A stretch of DNA of 64,000 nucleotides, from the NCBI GenBank assembly GCA_963798505.1, contig CAWCTX010000005.1:310001-374000 (forward strand), given 5' to 3'. Origin of the DNA: CAVWSM01 sp963798505. Its GTDB lineage: Bacteria > Actinomycetota > Actinomycetes > Jiangellales > Jiangellaceae. The stretch's first letter is position 1; each line of letters opens with the position of its first letter. The notes beneath the pieces were generated by a model that saw nothing but the letters and a program-made list of their open reading frames with translations, searched no databases and was not told where the DNA came from. A program made the translations under genes and the position numbers. Positions 26,848 to 38,016 of this stretch are shown here, in pieces.

Positions 26848-27835
26848 AGTGGCCCCCGTGCGCGGCGTGCAAGTGTCCGTCGTGCAGGTAGTCGGTGTGG
26901 TCGTCATGAGGTACGGCGGCGTGGCCGCAGTCGGTCCCGTGCTCGTGCGCGTGCTGCTCCGCGCTCACGTGACGGGCGGGCACCAGCACGTCGTCCTCGC
27001 TGGGAACGACCCTTTCCACGGCGCCGACGCGACGGCGCCGCAGGGCTGCTCCGAGCGGCCACGCCAGGGCGAAGCCGCTCAGCGACAGCACCACGATGCT
27101 CGGTCCGGGCGGGGTGTCGACGTAGTAGGAGGAGACGACGCCGAGCACCGCCGCGGCGACGCCGAGCATCATCGACAGGAGCATGGTCCAGCGGAACGAC
27201 CGCGCGAGCTGTTGCGACGTGGCCACCGGGACCACCATCAGCGCGCTGACGAGCAGCAGCCCGACGGTGCGCATCGACACAGTCACCGTCACTGCGGCGA
27301 GCACGGCGAGCAGCACGCCATAGGCACGCACCGGCAGCCCGGCCACCCGCGCGTACTCCTCGTCCTGGCTCAGCGCGAACAGCTGCCTCCGCAGGCCCAG
27401 CACGAGGACGAGGACGACGACGGTCAGTCCGGCCACGACCCACAGATCAGTGACCGACACCGTCGTGACCGACCCGAACAGATAGGCGTTGAGCGTCGCG
27501 GCGCTGCTGCCGGCGAGGCCGGTGAGGAGCACGCCGCCGGCGATGCCGCCGTAGAAGAGCATCGCGAGCGCGACGTCAGCCGACGCCTTGCCGTGCTGAC
27601 GGACGAGCTCGATCGCGACGGCGCCGATGACGGCGGCGATGATCGCGGTCATCACCGGCGCGCGCCCGGTCAGCAGGCCGATGCCCACGCCGGTCAGTGC
27701 CACGTGACCGATGCCATCACCCATCAGTGCCTGGCGGCGCTGCACCAGGAAGGTGCCGATGGCCGGGGCCGCGAGACCCGTGAGCAACGCGGCGATCAGC
27801 GCACGTTGCATGAACTCCAGGCTGAGCAGGCTCAT
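26834..27835 (-). CDS. znuB: Zinc ABC transporter permease with His-rich tail
   Basis: This is a 333-residue ABC-3 family membrane permease with about eight hydrophobic segments (for example LNAYLFGSVTTVSVTDLWVV, TVTVSMRTVGLLLVSALMV, SFRWTMLLSMMLGVAAAVLG). The last 45 residues form a cytoplasmic tail very rich in His and Asp (HAHEHGTDCGH; HLHAAHGGHYDEH), which could bind zinc. The ATG overlaps the znuC stop (27832-27835), and its 3' end overlaps zur. Confidence 0.93.
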   Translation of the reverse strand: MSLLSLEFMQRALIAALLTGLAAPAIGTFLVQRRQALMGDGIGHVALTGVGIGLLTGRAPVMTAIIAAVIGAVAIELVRQHGKASADVALAMLFYGGIAGGVLLTGLAGSSAATLNAYLFGSVTTVSVTDLWVVAGLTVVVLVLVLGLRRQLFALSQDEEYARVAGLPVRAYGVLLAVLAAVTVTVSMRTVGLLLVSALMVVPVATSQQLARSFRWTMLLSMMLGVAAAVLGVVSSYYVDTPPGPSIVVLSLSGFALAWPLGAALRRRRVGAVERVVPSEDDVLVPARHVSAEQHAHEHGTDCGHAAVPHDDHTDYLHDGHLHAAHGGHYDEH

Positions 27836-28602
27836 CCGAACAGCCCCTCGGGCCGAGGCTCCGCATGCGGGTGGACGTGCTCGTGCGTCCAGTCCGCGTG
27901 CTCGCCGGTCGCCGGTGGCAGCGGGCCGTCGTGGACGACACGGCCGTCGCGCAGCACCACCGCACGGTCGATGAGCGGCGCAAGAGGACCCAGCTCGTGC
28001 AGCACGAGGAGCACGGTGCGGCCGGACGCGACGAACGCGCGCAGCGCACGGGCGAAGGCCTGTTGGCTGGCGTGGTCGACGCCGGCGTTGGGCTCGTCGA
28101 GGATCAGCAGGTCCGGCTCGGCCGCCGCGGCGCGGGCGATCAGCACGCGTTGCTGCTGGCCGCCGGACAGCTCGGCGACGCTGTCGTCGGCGCGGTCGGC
28201 GAGCGCGACGAGGTCGAGTGCCGCCGCGACCGCAGCGCGGTCGGCGCTGCCGAACGGGCGGAACGGGCGCAGCCTCGAGAGCCGCCCGGTCGACACCACC
28301 TCGCGCACGGTCGCGGGTACGCCGCTGGCCGCGGTGGCGCGTTGGGGTACGTAGCCGATGCGCTGCCAGTCACGGAACCGTGCCAGCGGAGTCCCGTACA
28401 GCTGCACGTCGCCGGCGACCAACGGGAGCAGCCCGATGATCGCGCGCACCAGCGTCGACTTGCCGGACCCGTTGGCGCCCAACAGGGTCACGACCTCGCC
28501 CACGCGCAGCGACATGTCCACACCCCGCAGGACGGGTCGGCCGCCCAGGACGACCGAGGCGTCGTGGACGCGCACGGCCGGGTGGGCGTCGACGGCTGTC
28601 AT
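27832..28602 (-). CDS. znuC: Zinc ABC transporter ATP-binding protein
   Basis: This is a 256-residue ATPase with Walker A LLGANGSGKSTLVRAI, the signature ELSGGQQQRVLIARA and Walker B LLILDEPNAGVDHAS. The C-terminus again carries a His-rich stretch (HADWTHEHVHPHAEP), as in the partner permease. It overlaps both neighbours by four bases (ATGA), so znuA-znuC-znuB form one translationally coupled operon. Confidence 0.94.
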   Translation of the reverse strand: MTAVDAHPAVRVHDASVVLGGRPVLRGVDMSLRVGEVVTLLGANGSGKSTLVRAIIGLLPLVAGDVQLYGTPLARFRDWQRIGYVPQRATAASGVPATVREVVSTGRLSRLRPFRPFGSADRAAVAAALDLVALADRADDSVAELSGGQQQRVLIARAAAAEPDLLILDEPNAGVDHASQQAFARALRAFVASGRTVLLVLHELGPLAPLIDRAVVLRDGRVVHDGPLPPATGEHADWTHEHVHPHAEPRPEGLFG

Positions 28603-29585
28603 GAGCAGACGTTGGCCTTCCGGAGGGCGTCAAGGTTGGCGCGCATCAGCGAGAAGTAGTCCTCGTCCTCAGTGTCGTCGGTCAGCCCCTCGATCGGGTC
28701 GAGCACCGCCGTCTGCAGGTCGAGGTCACTGGCGATCGTCTCGGCCACCTTCGGGCTGACAAGCCGCTCGTAGAAGATCGTGTTGACCCCGGTCTCCGCG
28801 ACGACATCGTGCACATCGGCGATCTGCGCCGCCGACGGCTCGGCATCGGGGTCGAGGCCGCTGATGCCCTCCATGTGCAGACCGTAGCGGGCCGCGAGGT
28901 AGCCAAACGCCGCGTGGCTCGTCACGAAGGTGTCGATCTCGCAGCTGGCCAGGCCGGTGCGGAACTCGTTGTCGAGGGCGGTGAGATCGGCCGTCAGGTC
29001 CGCGGCGCGGGACTGGATGGCGTCGGCGTCGTCGGGGGCGAGCTCGGCAAGCCGGTCGGCGACCGCATCGGTGATGGTCGCCAGCCGCGTGGGGTCGAGC
29101 CAGACGTGCGGATCGAGCTCGCCGTGGTCGTGCTCCTCCTCGGCGTGCTCCTCGTCCGCGTGCTCCTCCTCGGCGTGCTCGTCCCCGAGCGGCAGCAGCT
29201 CCACGACCTCCGCCACGTCCAGCGCCCTGTCGGCGGCGTTCTGCTCGACCGCGTCGTCGACGGCCGGCTGGAAGCCGGACTCGAAGACGACCAGGTCGGC
29301 GTCGGCCACCGCGCCGACCTGCTGCGGCGTGAGCTCGAGGTCGTGCGGCTCGACACCGGGGGAGGTGAGGTTCTCCACCTGTACGGCATCGCCGCCGACG
29401 CGCTCGGTCACGAACGCGAGCGGGTAGAACGACGCCGCGACCTGCGGCCTGTCGTCGGTGGCCGCGGCATCGTCGTCGCCGCAGGCGGCAAGACTCAGGG
29501 GGAGTGCGGCAACCAGCGCGACGAGCAGGGGCTTTCCGCCGAACTCATGAAAACCATTGTCATCTGAACTGACAACCATTGTCAA
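28599..29585 (-). CDS. znuA: Zinc-binding lipoprotein of the ABC importer
   Basis: This is a cluster A-I solute-binding protein. A lipobox LSLAAC follows a short hydrophobic stretch. Metal ligands sit in GVEPHDLELTPQQ and ELDPHVWLDP, with a flexible His/Glu loop between (DEHAEEEHADEEHAEEEHDH), and a pair of conserved cysteines (SCEIDTF, ANVCS). The open frame starts at 29585, but two Zur boxes cover 29548-29584, so that start is doubtful. An out-of-frame ATG at 29546-29548 would give MSSA then KPLLVALVAALPL if one base is missing near 29535; this is more plausible as the true N-terminus. Confidence 0.9.
   Translation of the reverse strand: MTMVVSSDDNGFHEFGGKPLLVALVAALPLSLAACGDDDAAATDDRPQVAASFYPLAFVTERVGGDAVQVENLTSPGVEPHDLELTPQQVGAVADADLVVFESGFQPAVDDAVEQNAADRALDVAEVVELLPLGDEHAEEEHADEEHAEEEHDHGELDPHVWLDPTRLATITDAVADRLAELAPDDADAIQSRAADLTADLTALDNEFRTGLASCEIDTFVTSHAAFGYLAARYGLHMEGISGLDPDAEPSAAQIADVHDVVAETGVNTIFYERLVSPKVAETIASDLDLQTAVLDPIEGLTDDTEDEDYFSLMRANLDALRKANVCS
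29548..29584 (-). promoter_or_regulatory. zur box: Two Zur-type operator boxes before znuA
   Basis: Two 15-base palindromes, TGAAAACCATTGTCA at 29548-29562 and TGACAACCATTGTCA at 29570-29584, lie 22 bases apart centre to centre. Both fit the actinobacterial Zur pattern of TGA-N2-A/T-rich centre-TCA. Helical-turn spacing (about two turns) suggests two dimers binding side by side to shut off znuACB when zinc is plentiful. Confidence 0.85.
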
Positions 29586-29647
29586 AAGGGAATCGGGTCT
29601 CGGCCGGTACGTTGGGAGCCGACCGCACGAGTGGGAGGAACCCGGAC

Positions 29648-29999
29648 ATGCTGGCCGTCACGCGGCACCGCGTACCCGAGCCCGAGGCCGCGCACTTCCT
29701 CGACGCCGCGCGGCGCGCGCTGGACGTGCTGGCACAGCGGCCCGGATTCTTCGCCGGGCGCATCGGCCGCGCCGCCGACGACGGCGAGCTGTGGGTGATC
29801 ACGTCCGAGTGGGTGGACGTCGGGTCCTACCGCCGCGCGCTGTCCGCGTACGACGTCAAGGTCGAGGCGATCCCGCTGCTCTCGACGGCTGATCGACGAG
29901 CCGACGGCCTTCGAGGTGTTGACCGCGGTCGACGAGAGCGGCACCCGATCGGCCACCTCGGACCGTGCGGACGACGCCGACGTGGTCGGCCGTGGGTAG
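29648..29999 (+). CDS. ABM-superfamily (antibiotic biosynthesis monooxygenase-like) protein, one frameshift
   Basis: This is a dimeric alpha/beta-barrel-type protein, about 116 residues. The body reads LDVLAQRPGFFAGRIGRAADD and LWVITSEWVDVGSYRRALSAYDVK, typical of the ABM fold. An inserted A near 29890 shifts the frame; afterwards it continues RLIDEPTAFEVLTAVDES and ends VVGRG at 29999. The stop overlaps the start of the YibE/F gene by eight bases. Function unknown; members range from monooxygenases to heme-degrading and scaffold proteins. Confidence 0.72.
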
Positions 30000-31168
30000 C
30001 GGCCAACCACCGCGCCGACGACGTCCCCGACGTCGCCCTCGCTGCCCAGGGGCGCGGCGCGCGGTGCTGCTGGTCGTGGTGCCGTTCGTGATCGCGACCG
30101 CCGTCGCCGTCGTCCTGCTGTGGCCGCGCGGGGAGACGCCAAGCCTCTCGAGCGTGGTGCGCTACGGCGGCACGATCGAGTCGATAACCGACTGTCCCAA
30201 CACCCAGCCCGAGGGCGGAGTCACGCGAGGAGGGCGAGTGCCTGGAGGGCACCATCCGGCTCGAGGACGGGCCGGACGAGGGGGAGACCGTCACGGATTC
30301 TGATCCCGGCCGGGTTCGGCGCCCCCGAGTACGCGGTCGGCGATGAGGTCGTCCTCCGCTACACGGCGGAGGCGCCGCCCGAGTTCCAGTACGACCTCGT
30401 CGACTTCCAGCGCGGGTCCACCTTGACCTGGCTCGCGTTGGCATTCGTGGCGGCCGTGCTCCTGCTCTCCCGGTGGAAGGGCCTCAATGCGCTGATCGGG
30501 CTCGGCGTGACCGGGCTGCTGTTGGTGCTGTTCGTCCTGCCGGCCATACTGCAAGGCAAGTCGCCGCTCGTGCATCGCGGTCGTCGGCGCGGCGGCCATC
30601 ATGATCTGCACGCTCTATCTGGCGCACGGGTTCTCGGTACGCACCTCTGTTGCGTTGCTCGGCACGCTGGCGAGCCTGACGCTGACCGGTTTGATCGGGT
30701 CGCTCGTGCTGACTGTCGGCCGCTTCACGGGGCTGTTCACGGAAGCCGCCGCAGTACATCGGCCTGGTCGACCTCCGCGGACTGCTCCTGGCCGGACTCG
30801 TGATCGGCGCGCTCGGTGTGCTCGATGACGTCACCGTGACACAGACCGCGGCCGTGTGGGAGGTCGTACGCGCTGACCCGACGATGCCCCGGCGTCGCGC
30901 TCTGGCCGCAGGGATGCGGGTGGGGCGTGATCACGTCGCGGCAACGGTCAACACGTTGGTCCTCGCCTACGCCGGTGCGGCGTTGCCGCTGTTGGTGCTG
31001 TTCGAGGCCTCCCAGGCCCGCGTTCTCGACGTGCTGACCGACGAGCTGGTCGCGCAAGAAGTCGTACGGAGCCTGTGCGGCGGGCTTGGCATCGTCGCGG
31101 CCGTTCCGATCACCACGGCACTCGCCGCCTGGGTCGCCGCCGGTCACGCCCGCGAGGCCGAGGGATAG
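29992..31168 (+). CDS. YibE/F family membrane protein, four frameshifts
   Basis: This is a polytopic membrane protein, about 391 residues when repaired. After the GTG at 29992 come a basic leader and one helix (VLLVVVPFVIATAVAVVLLW), an extracytoplasmic part (ECLEGTIRLEDGPDEGETVT), and then a run of helices: LTWLALAFVAAVLLLSRWKG, LIGLGVTGLLLVLFVLPAIL, GLVDLRGLLLAGLVIGALGV and ATVNTLVLAYAGAALPLLVL. The DDVTVTQTAAVWE segment is characteristic of the family. Extra bases near 30222, 30297, 30575 and 30748 break it, which fits the total length of 3n+1. The molecular function is not known. Confidence 0.8.
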
Positions 31169-31249
31169 TCTTGCCTTGACTGCGTGACGGCGTCCGCCGC
31201 GGCCCCGTACTCGCGCACCCCGCCGACCGCCAGCCGGATGGAGACTCCC

Positions 31250-32635
31250 GTGGCACCCGCGTCCGTGATCGACTCTGTCGTCAGCCTCTCCAAGCGACGG
31301 GGGTTCGTCTTCCCGACGGGAGAGATCTACGGCGGCACGCGATCCGCCTGGGACTACGGCCCGCTCGGCGTCGAGCTCAAGGAGAACATCCGCCGCCAGT
31401 GGTGGAAGTCGATGGTCCAGCAGCGTGACGACATCGTCGGCCTGGACTCTGCGGTCATCCTGCCCACGGCCGTGTGGGAGGCCTCGGGCCACTTGGAGGC
31501 TTTCGTCGACCCGCTGACCGAGTGCCAGTCGTGCCACCGGAGGTTCCGGTCCGACCACCTCGAAGAGGCGTACGAAGCCAAGCACGGACGGCTGCCCGAG
31601 CACGGTCTCGCCGACGTCAACTGCCCCAACTGCGGGGTCAAGGGCGCGTTCACCGAGCCGCGGATGTTCAACGGGCTGTTGAAGACCTATCTCGGGGCGG
31701 TGGAGAACGAGGAGGGCCTGCACTTCCTGCGCCCCGAGACCGCCCAGGGCATCTTCGTGAACTTCAAGAACGTGGAGAGCGCGGCGCGCAAGAAGCCGCC
31801 GTTCGGCATCGCCCAGACGGGCAAGTCGTTCCGCAACGAGATCACGCCGGGCAACTTCATCTTCCGTACGCGCGAGTTCGAGCAGATGGAGATGGAGTTC
31901 TTCGTGGCGCCGGGCACCGATGAGGAGTGGCACGAGTACTGGCTGCAGGAGCGCTGGAACTGGTACGTCGACCTCGGCCTCTCGCCGGACAACCTGCGGT
32001 TCTTCGAGCACCCGAAGGAGAAGCTGTCGCACTACTCGAAGCGCACGGTGGACATCGAGTACCGCTTCCGCTTCGGCGGCACCGAGTTCTCCGAGCTCGA
32101 GGGCATCGCCAACCGTACGGACTTCGATCTGTCGACTCACTCCAAGCACTCCGGGATCGACCTGAGCTTCTTCGACCAGGAGAAGGGCGAGCGCTGGACG
32201 CCGTACGTCATCGAGCCGGCAGCCGGTCTGACGCGGTCGGTGCTCGCGTTCCTGCTCGACGCCTATGACGAGGACGAGGCGCCCAACACCAAGGGCGGGG
32301 TCGACAAGCGCACGGTGCTGCGGTTCGACCCGCGGCTGGCGCCGGTCAAGGCGGCCGTGCTGCCCCTGTCGCGCAACCCCGACCTGTCGCCCAAGGCGCG
32401 CGACCTGGCTGCGGCGCTGCGGCGCTCGTGGAACGTGGAGTTCGACGACGCCGGGGCGATCGGCCGGCGCTACCGCCGCCAGGACGAGATCGGCACGCCG
32501 TTCTGCATCACCGTCGACTTCGACACCCTCGACGACGAGGCGGTCACCGTGCGCTCCCGCGACACGATGTCGCAGGAGCGGATCGGGCTCGACGCGGTCG
32601 AGGGGTGGCTGGCGGGGAAGCTGCTGGGCAGCTGA
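31250..32635 (+). CDS. glyS: Glycyl-tRNA synthetase (dimeric eukaryote/archaea-like type)
   Basis: This charges tRNA-Gly. The 461-residue protein is a class II synthetase: motif 2 in KSFRNEITPGNFIFRTREFEQ and motif 3 in EPAAGLTRSVLAFLLDAY. Near the N-terminus GFVFPTGEIYGGTRSAWDYG is diagnostic. A Cys pair CQSCHRR and CPNCG marks a zinc site in the insertion, which some actinobacterial homologues lack. The GTG at 31250 has a perfect GGAG six bases upstream; the in-frame ATG at 31238 is weaker. A perfect palindrome follows the stop. Confidence 0.96.
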   Translation: MAPASVIDSVVSLSKRRGFVFPTGEIYGGTRSAWDYGPLGVELKENIRRQWWKSMVQQRDDIVGLDSAVILPTAVWEASGHLEAFVDPLTECQSCHRRFRSDHLEEAYEAKHGRLPEHGLADVNCPNCGVKGAFTEPRMFNGLLKTYLGAVENEEGLHFLRPETAQGIFVNFKNVESAARKKPPFGIAQTGKSFRNEITPGNFIFRTREFEQMEMEFFVAPGTDEEWHEYWLQERWNWYVDLGLSPDNLRFFEHPKEKLSHYSKRTVDIEYRFRFGGTEFSELEGIANRTDFDLSTHSKHSGIDLSFFDQEKGERWTPYVIEPAAGLTRSVLAFLLDAYDEDEAPNTKGGVDKRTVLRFDPRLAPVKAAVLPLSRNPDLSPKARDLAAALRRSWNVEFDDAGAIGRRYRRQDEIGTPFCITVDFDTLDDEAVTVRSRDTMSQERIGLDAVEGWLAGKLLGS

Positions 32636-32675
32636 GGGGGGTGCGGTTGTCGGCTCGGCTCGGCTCGGCTCTTTG

Positions 32676-32756
32676 GATCAGGGCGCCCCATGTCCAATAG
32701 GTCTGGACATGGGGCGCCCTGATCGATGGAGATGTTGGACATGGGCGGCCCTGATC
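32676..32756. repeat. Long perfect palindrome plus a third arm, downstream of glyS
   Basis: Arms of 21 bases at 32676-32696 and 32704-32724 are exact reverse complements (GATCAGGGCGCCCCATGTCCA), with spacer ATAGGTC. A third copy of the right arm lies at 32736-32756 with two changes. A close relative with the identical spacer is at 33886-33934. It may terminate glyS and the opposing DUF559 gene. Its recurrence suggests a REP-like repeat family. Just upstream, cggct is repeated in tandem (32651-32670). Confidence 0.9.
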
Positions 32757-32770
32757 GGCCCAGAGGATGA

Positions 32771-33739
32771 TCACGCGGCTGGGGCGGACACCTTGACGAA
32801 GGGCGGAACCCGCTTGCGCGCACTGCTGATTGCTACCCGGAGCTCTTCGAGGAAGTCGGCTGGGTGATCGCGCACTGCGCTCGGCGCAATCGGCAGGACG
32901 GTGAGGCCGTACTTCGCCATGCGACGCTGCCGCGCCTGGGTGACACGGTAGGCAGCCGGAGACAGATGCCATTCGAGGGAATCGATCTCGAGCACGAGAC
33001 CGAGCTCGGGCCAGATTGCGTCCGGCTTGGCCAGCCAGGTGCCATCCTCGGTGAACACATCTCGATTCCACACTGGCTGGGGCAGCCCCGATTTCATGAT
33101 CAGCTCGCGCGCTCTGGCCTCTGCGACGGATCGAACTCCGTCGGCAACCTCGCGAAGGACCCGCCGCGGGATGGCCGTGCCGCGGATCTGGGCATCGCGC
33201 AGTTCACGGGCCAGCTCCGCGATGGTGCACAGCCGGCGTTGCACGACCTCGGCAGTCAGCGCGCGAACAGTGTCGAGGTCGCGGATGCGTCGTGCGGCGT
33301 CGACGAGCGCCCGTGCCGGTGGCGCGCACGGCAACCCTCCTCTGGTCCGGTGGGCAGGCATGCGCCGAGTGCGCTCCGCACGCACGAATGACGTCGTGGC
33401 GCGGCCGCGCTTGTGCGGGATCAAGAGATCGACGATGTTCTCCGGTGGCAACCTGAGCAGGCCGTAACGCCGAAGTGCAGCAACACCGGTGAGGATGGCG
33501 CCGCCACCGCCATATCGCAGGGCGGCACGAAGGCGCTCCTCAAGTGACAGCTCGCCGTTGTGCGTGACGAGGACGCCAGGCAGGGCGATCTGCCACACAC
33601 CGTCGCGGGGCCGGGCGCGGTAGTAGGCCGTTGAGCGAGGAAGCCCGGCGCGGACGAGTGCGGACACTCGGACAACGCATTGGTTGGCCTGCAGCAGGGC
33701 GTCGAGTGCCTGCTGATCGATGGCCTTTCGTCTTGGCAT
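32771..33739 (-). CDS. AbiEi-antitoxin-like / DUF559 (endonuclease-like) protein
   Basis: This is a 322-residue protein. The N-terminal half resembles the AbiEi-type antitoxin winged helix (LVRAGLPRSTAYYRARPRDG, VWQIALPGVLV, TGVAALRRYGL). The C-terminal half is a DUF559 domain related to Vsr-type PD-(D/E)XK folds, with LAKPDAIWPELGLVLEIDS followed by EWHLSP, giving candidate D, E and D active-site residues. No AbiEii-type toxin is adjacent. The ATG at 33739 is chosen although the frame is open to 34204, because that extension lies inside palindromic repeats. Matching palindromes bracket the gene, hinting at a mobile or recently inserted cassette. Confidence 0.8.
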   Translation of the reverse strand: MPRRKAIDQQALDALLQANQCVVRVSALVRAGLPRSTAYYRARPRDGVWQIALPGVLVTHNGELSLEERLRAALRYGGGGAILTGVAALRRYGLLRLPPENIVDLLIPHKRGRATTSFVRAERTRRMPAHRTRGGLPCAPPARALVDAARRIRDLDTVRALTAEVVQRRLCTIAELARELRDAQIRGTAIPRRVLREVADGVRSVAEARARELIMKSGLPQPVWNRDVFTEDGTWLAKPDAIWPELGLVLEIDSLEWHLSPAAYRVTQARQRRMAKYGLTVLPIAPSAVRDHPADFLEELRVAISSARKRVPPFVKVSAPAA

Positions 33740-33853
33740 GCCCAGGAGCGTGCGGTCAATGTTGGTGCCGCGGAAGGACGCTCCTGTTGTCTGTGGACTG
33801 CCGGGCTGTCGCAAAGCGCGATGTGGACAACGGGGATGCTCGAACGCGGTTCG

Positions 33854-33934
33854 GATCAGGGCCGCCCTCATCCAGCTTGGCGTCCGATCAGGGCGCCCCG
33901 TGTCCAATAGGTCTGGACACGGGTCCCCCTGATC
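33854..33934. repeat. Palindromic repeat cluster upstream of the DUF559 gene
   Basis: Arms at 33886-33906 and 33914-33934 (19 of 21 pairing) flank the same ATAGGTC spacer seen downstream of glyS. A solitary arm-like copy, GATCAGGGCCGCCCTCATC, lies at 33854-33872. The rest of the 373-base space 33740-34112 holds a further imperfect hairpin (TGGTGGGC at 33980 with GCTCGCCCACCA near 33992-34003) and no credible gene; the dusB promoter should be in its last 100 bases. Confidence 0.85.
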
Positions 33935-34112
33935 CAAATGAGGGACGGCACGGTCGAGCCCCGGACAGATTGGTGGGCCTGAACGCGAGTGCGCGCTCGC
34001 CCACCAGGCCCGCCTGGATAATGACGCCTCCGCGACCAAATGTGAAGGGGTCAGGTCGGACCGGCCGAGCGACGCAGGCCGCCGGGCAGTCCTGGGGGAC
34101 AATGGACCCGCC

Positions 34113-35259
34113 ATGATCACCCCCAGCACTCGAACACCGCTTCGCCTCGGCCGCCTCGAGCTGCCCACCCCGGTCGTCCTCGCCCCCATGGCCGGGGTGA
34201 CCAACGCGGCGTTCCGCCAGCTGTGCGCCGAGCAGGGCGCCGGCCTCTACGTGTGCGAGATGATCACCTCGCGGGGCATCGTCGAGCGCGACGAGAAGTC
34301 GCTGCGGATGCTGGTCGTTCGCCGACATCGAGACCACGCGGTCGGTGCAGCTGTACGGCGTCGACCCGCGCTACGTCGGGCAGGCGGTCGAGATCCTCGC
34401 CAGCGAGTACGGCGTCGCGCACGTCGACCTGAACTTCGGCTGCCCGGTGCCCAAGGTCACCCGCAAGGGAGGCGGCGCGGCACTGCCCTGGAAGCGGGGA
34501 CTGCTCGGCGCCATCCTGCGCGCCGCCACCAGCGCCGCGGAGCCGTACGGCATCCCCGTCACCATGAAGACGCGCAAAGGCATCGACGACGCCCACCTCA
34601 CCTATCTCGACGCCGGCCGGATCGCCGAGGAGTCGGGCATCGCCGCGATCGCCCTGCACGGCCGCACGGCGGCGCAGCACTACTCCGGGCAGGCCGACTG
34701 GGACGCGATCGCCACCCTCAAGCAGGCCGTCACGACGATCCCGGTGCTCGGCAACGGCGACATCTGGGAGGCCTCCGACGCGCTGCGCATGGTCGAGCAG
34801 ACCGGCGTCGACGGCGTCGTCGTCGGGCGTGGCTGCCTCGGCCGGCCCTGGCTGTTCCGTGACCTCGCGGCCGCGTTCGCCGGCGACGCCACGGCGACAC
34901 TGCCGACGCTCGGCGAGGTCGCCGCCGTCATGCGCCGGCACGCCGAGCTGCTCGCCGAGCTCATGGGCGAGGACCGCGGCCTGCGGGATATGCGCAAGCA
35001 CATGGCGTGGTACCTCAAGGGCTTCGCCGTCGGGTCCCAGGTCCGTACGGCGTTGGGGCTCGTCGACTCGCTCGCCGGGCTCGACCTCCTGCTGGCCCAG
35101 CTCGACCATGACCAGCCGTTCCCGATGGCCGAGCTCGGCACCCCCCGCGGACGCCAGGGCACCGAGCGCACGGTCGCTCTCCCCGAGAAGTGGCTCGAGG
35201 ACACCGACGGCATCTCCGAGGACATGATGGCCGCCGAGGTCGGCATCTCCGGCGGTTGA
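34113..35259 (+). CDS. dusB: tRNA dihydrouridine synthase, one frameshift
   Basis: This FMN enzyme reduces uridines in the tRNA D-loop. It has about 381 residues. The start reads VVLAPMAGVTNAAFRQLCAEQ, the catalytic Cys lies in DLNFGCPVPKVTRKGGGAAL, and the FMN phosphate site is VLGNGDIWEA and GVVVGRGCLGRPWLF. One extra base near 34315 interrupts the frame; the second frame resumes SFADIETTRSVQLYGVDPRY. The dusB-like name follows the usual actinobacterial annotation. Confidence 0.93.
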
Positions 35260-35309
35260 CCTCAGACGGGGGTACGGTCGGGCGCAGGTGCGACGACCGG
35301 AGGGCCGAC

Positions 35310-37998
<2,689 letters not shown>

Positions 37999-38016
37999 CG
38001 TACGCTCGCAGTCGCG

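Noticed and set aside
26777..28354. Plus-strand open frame of 525 codons over znuB and znuC
   Set aside because: It mirrors the transporter genes, whose motifs, overlaps and Zur boxes are unmistakable.
30737..32149. Minus-strand open frame opposite glyS
   Set aside because: It is a shadow of a highly conserved synthetase.
32651..32670. Tandem cggct repeats as a possible CRISPR or satellite
   Set aside because: There are only about four 5-base units and no spacers, so this is just a short simple repeat.
32771..33739. A complete AbiE type IV toxin-antitoxin system
   Set aside because: Only the antitoxin-like domain is present; no nucleotidyltransferase toxin gene lies next to it.
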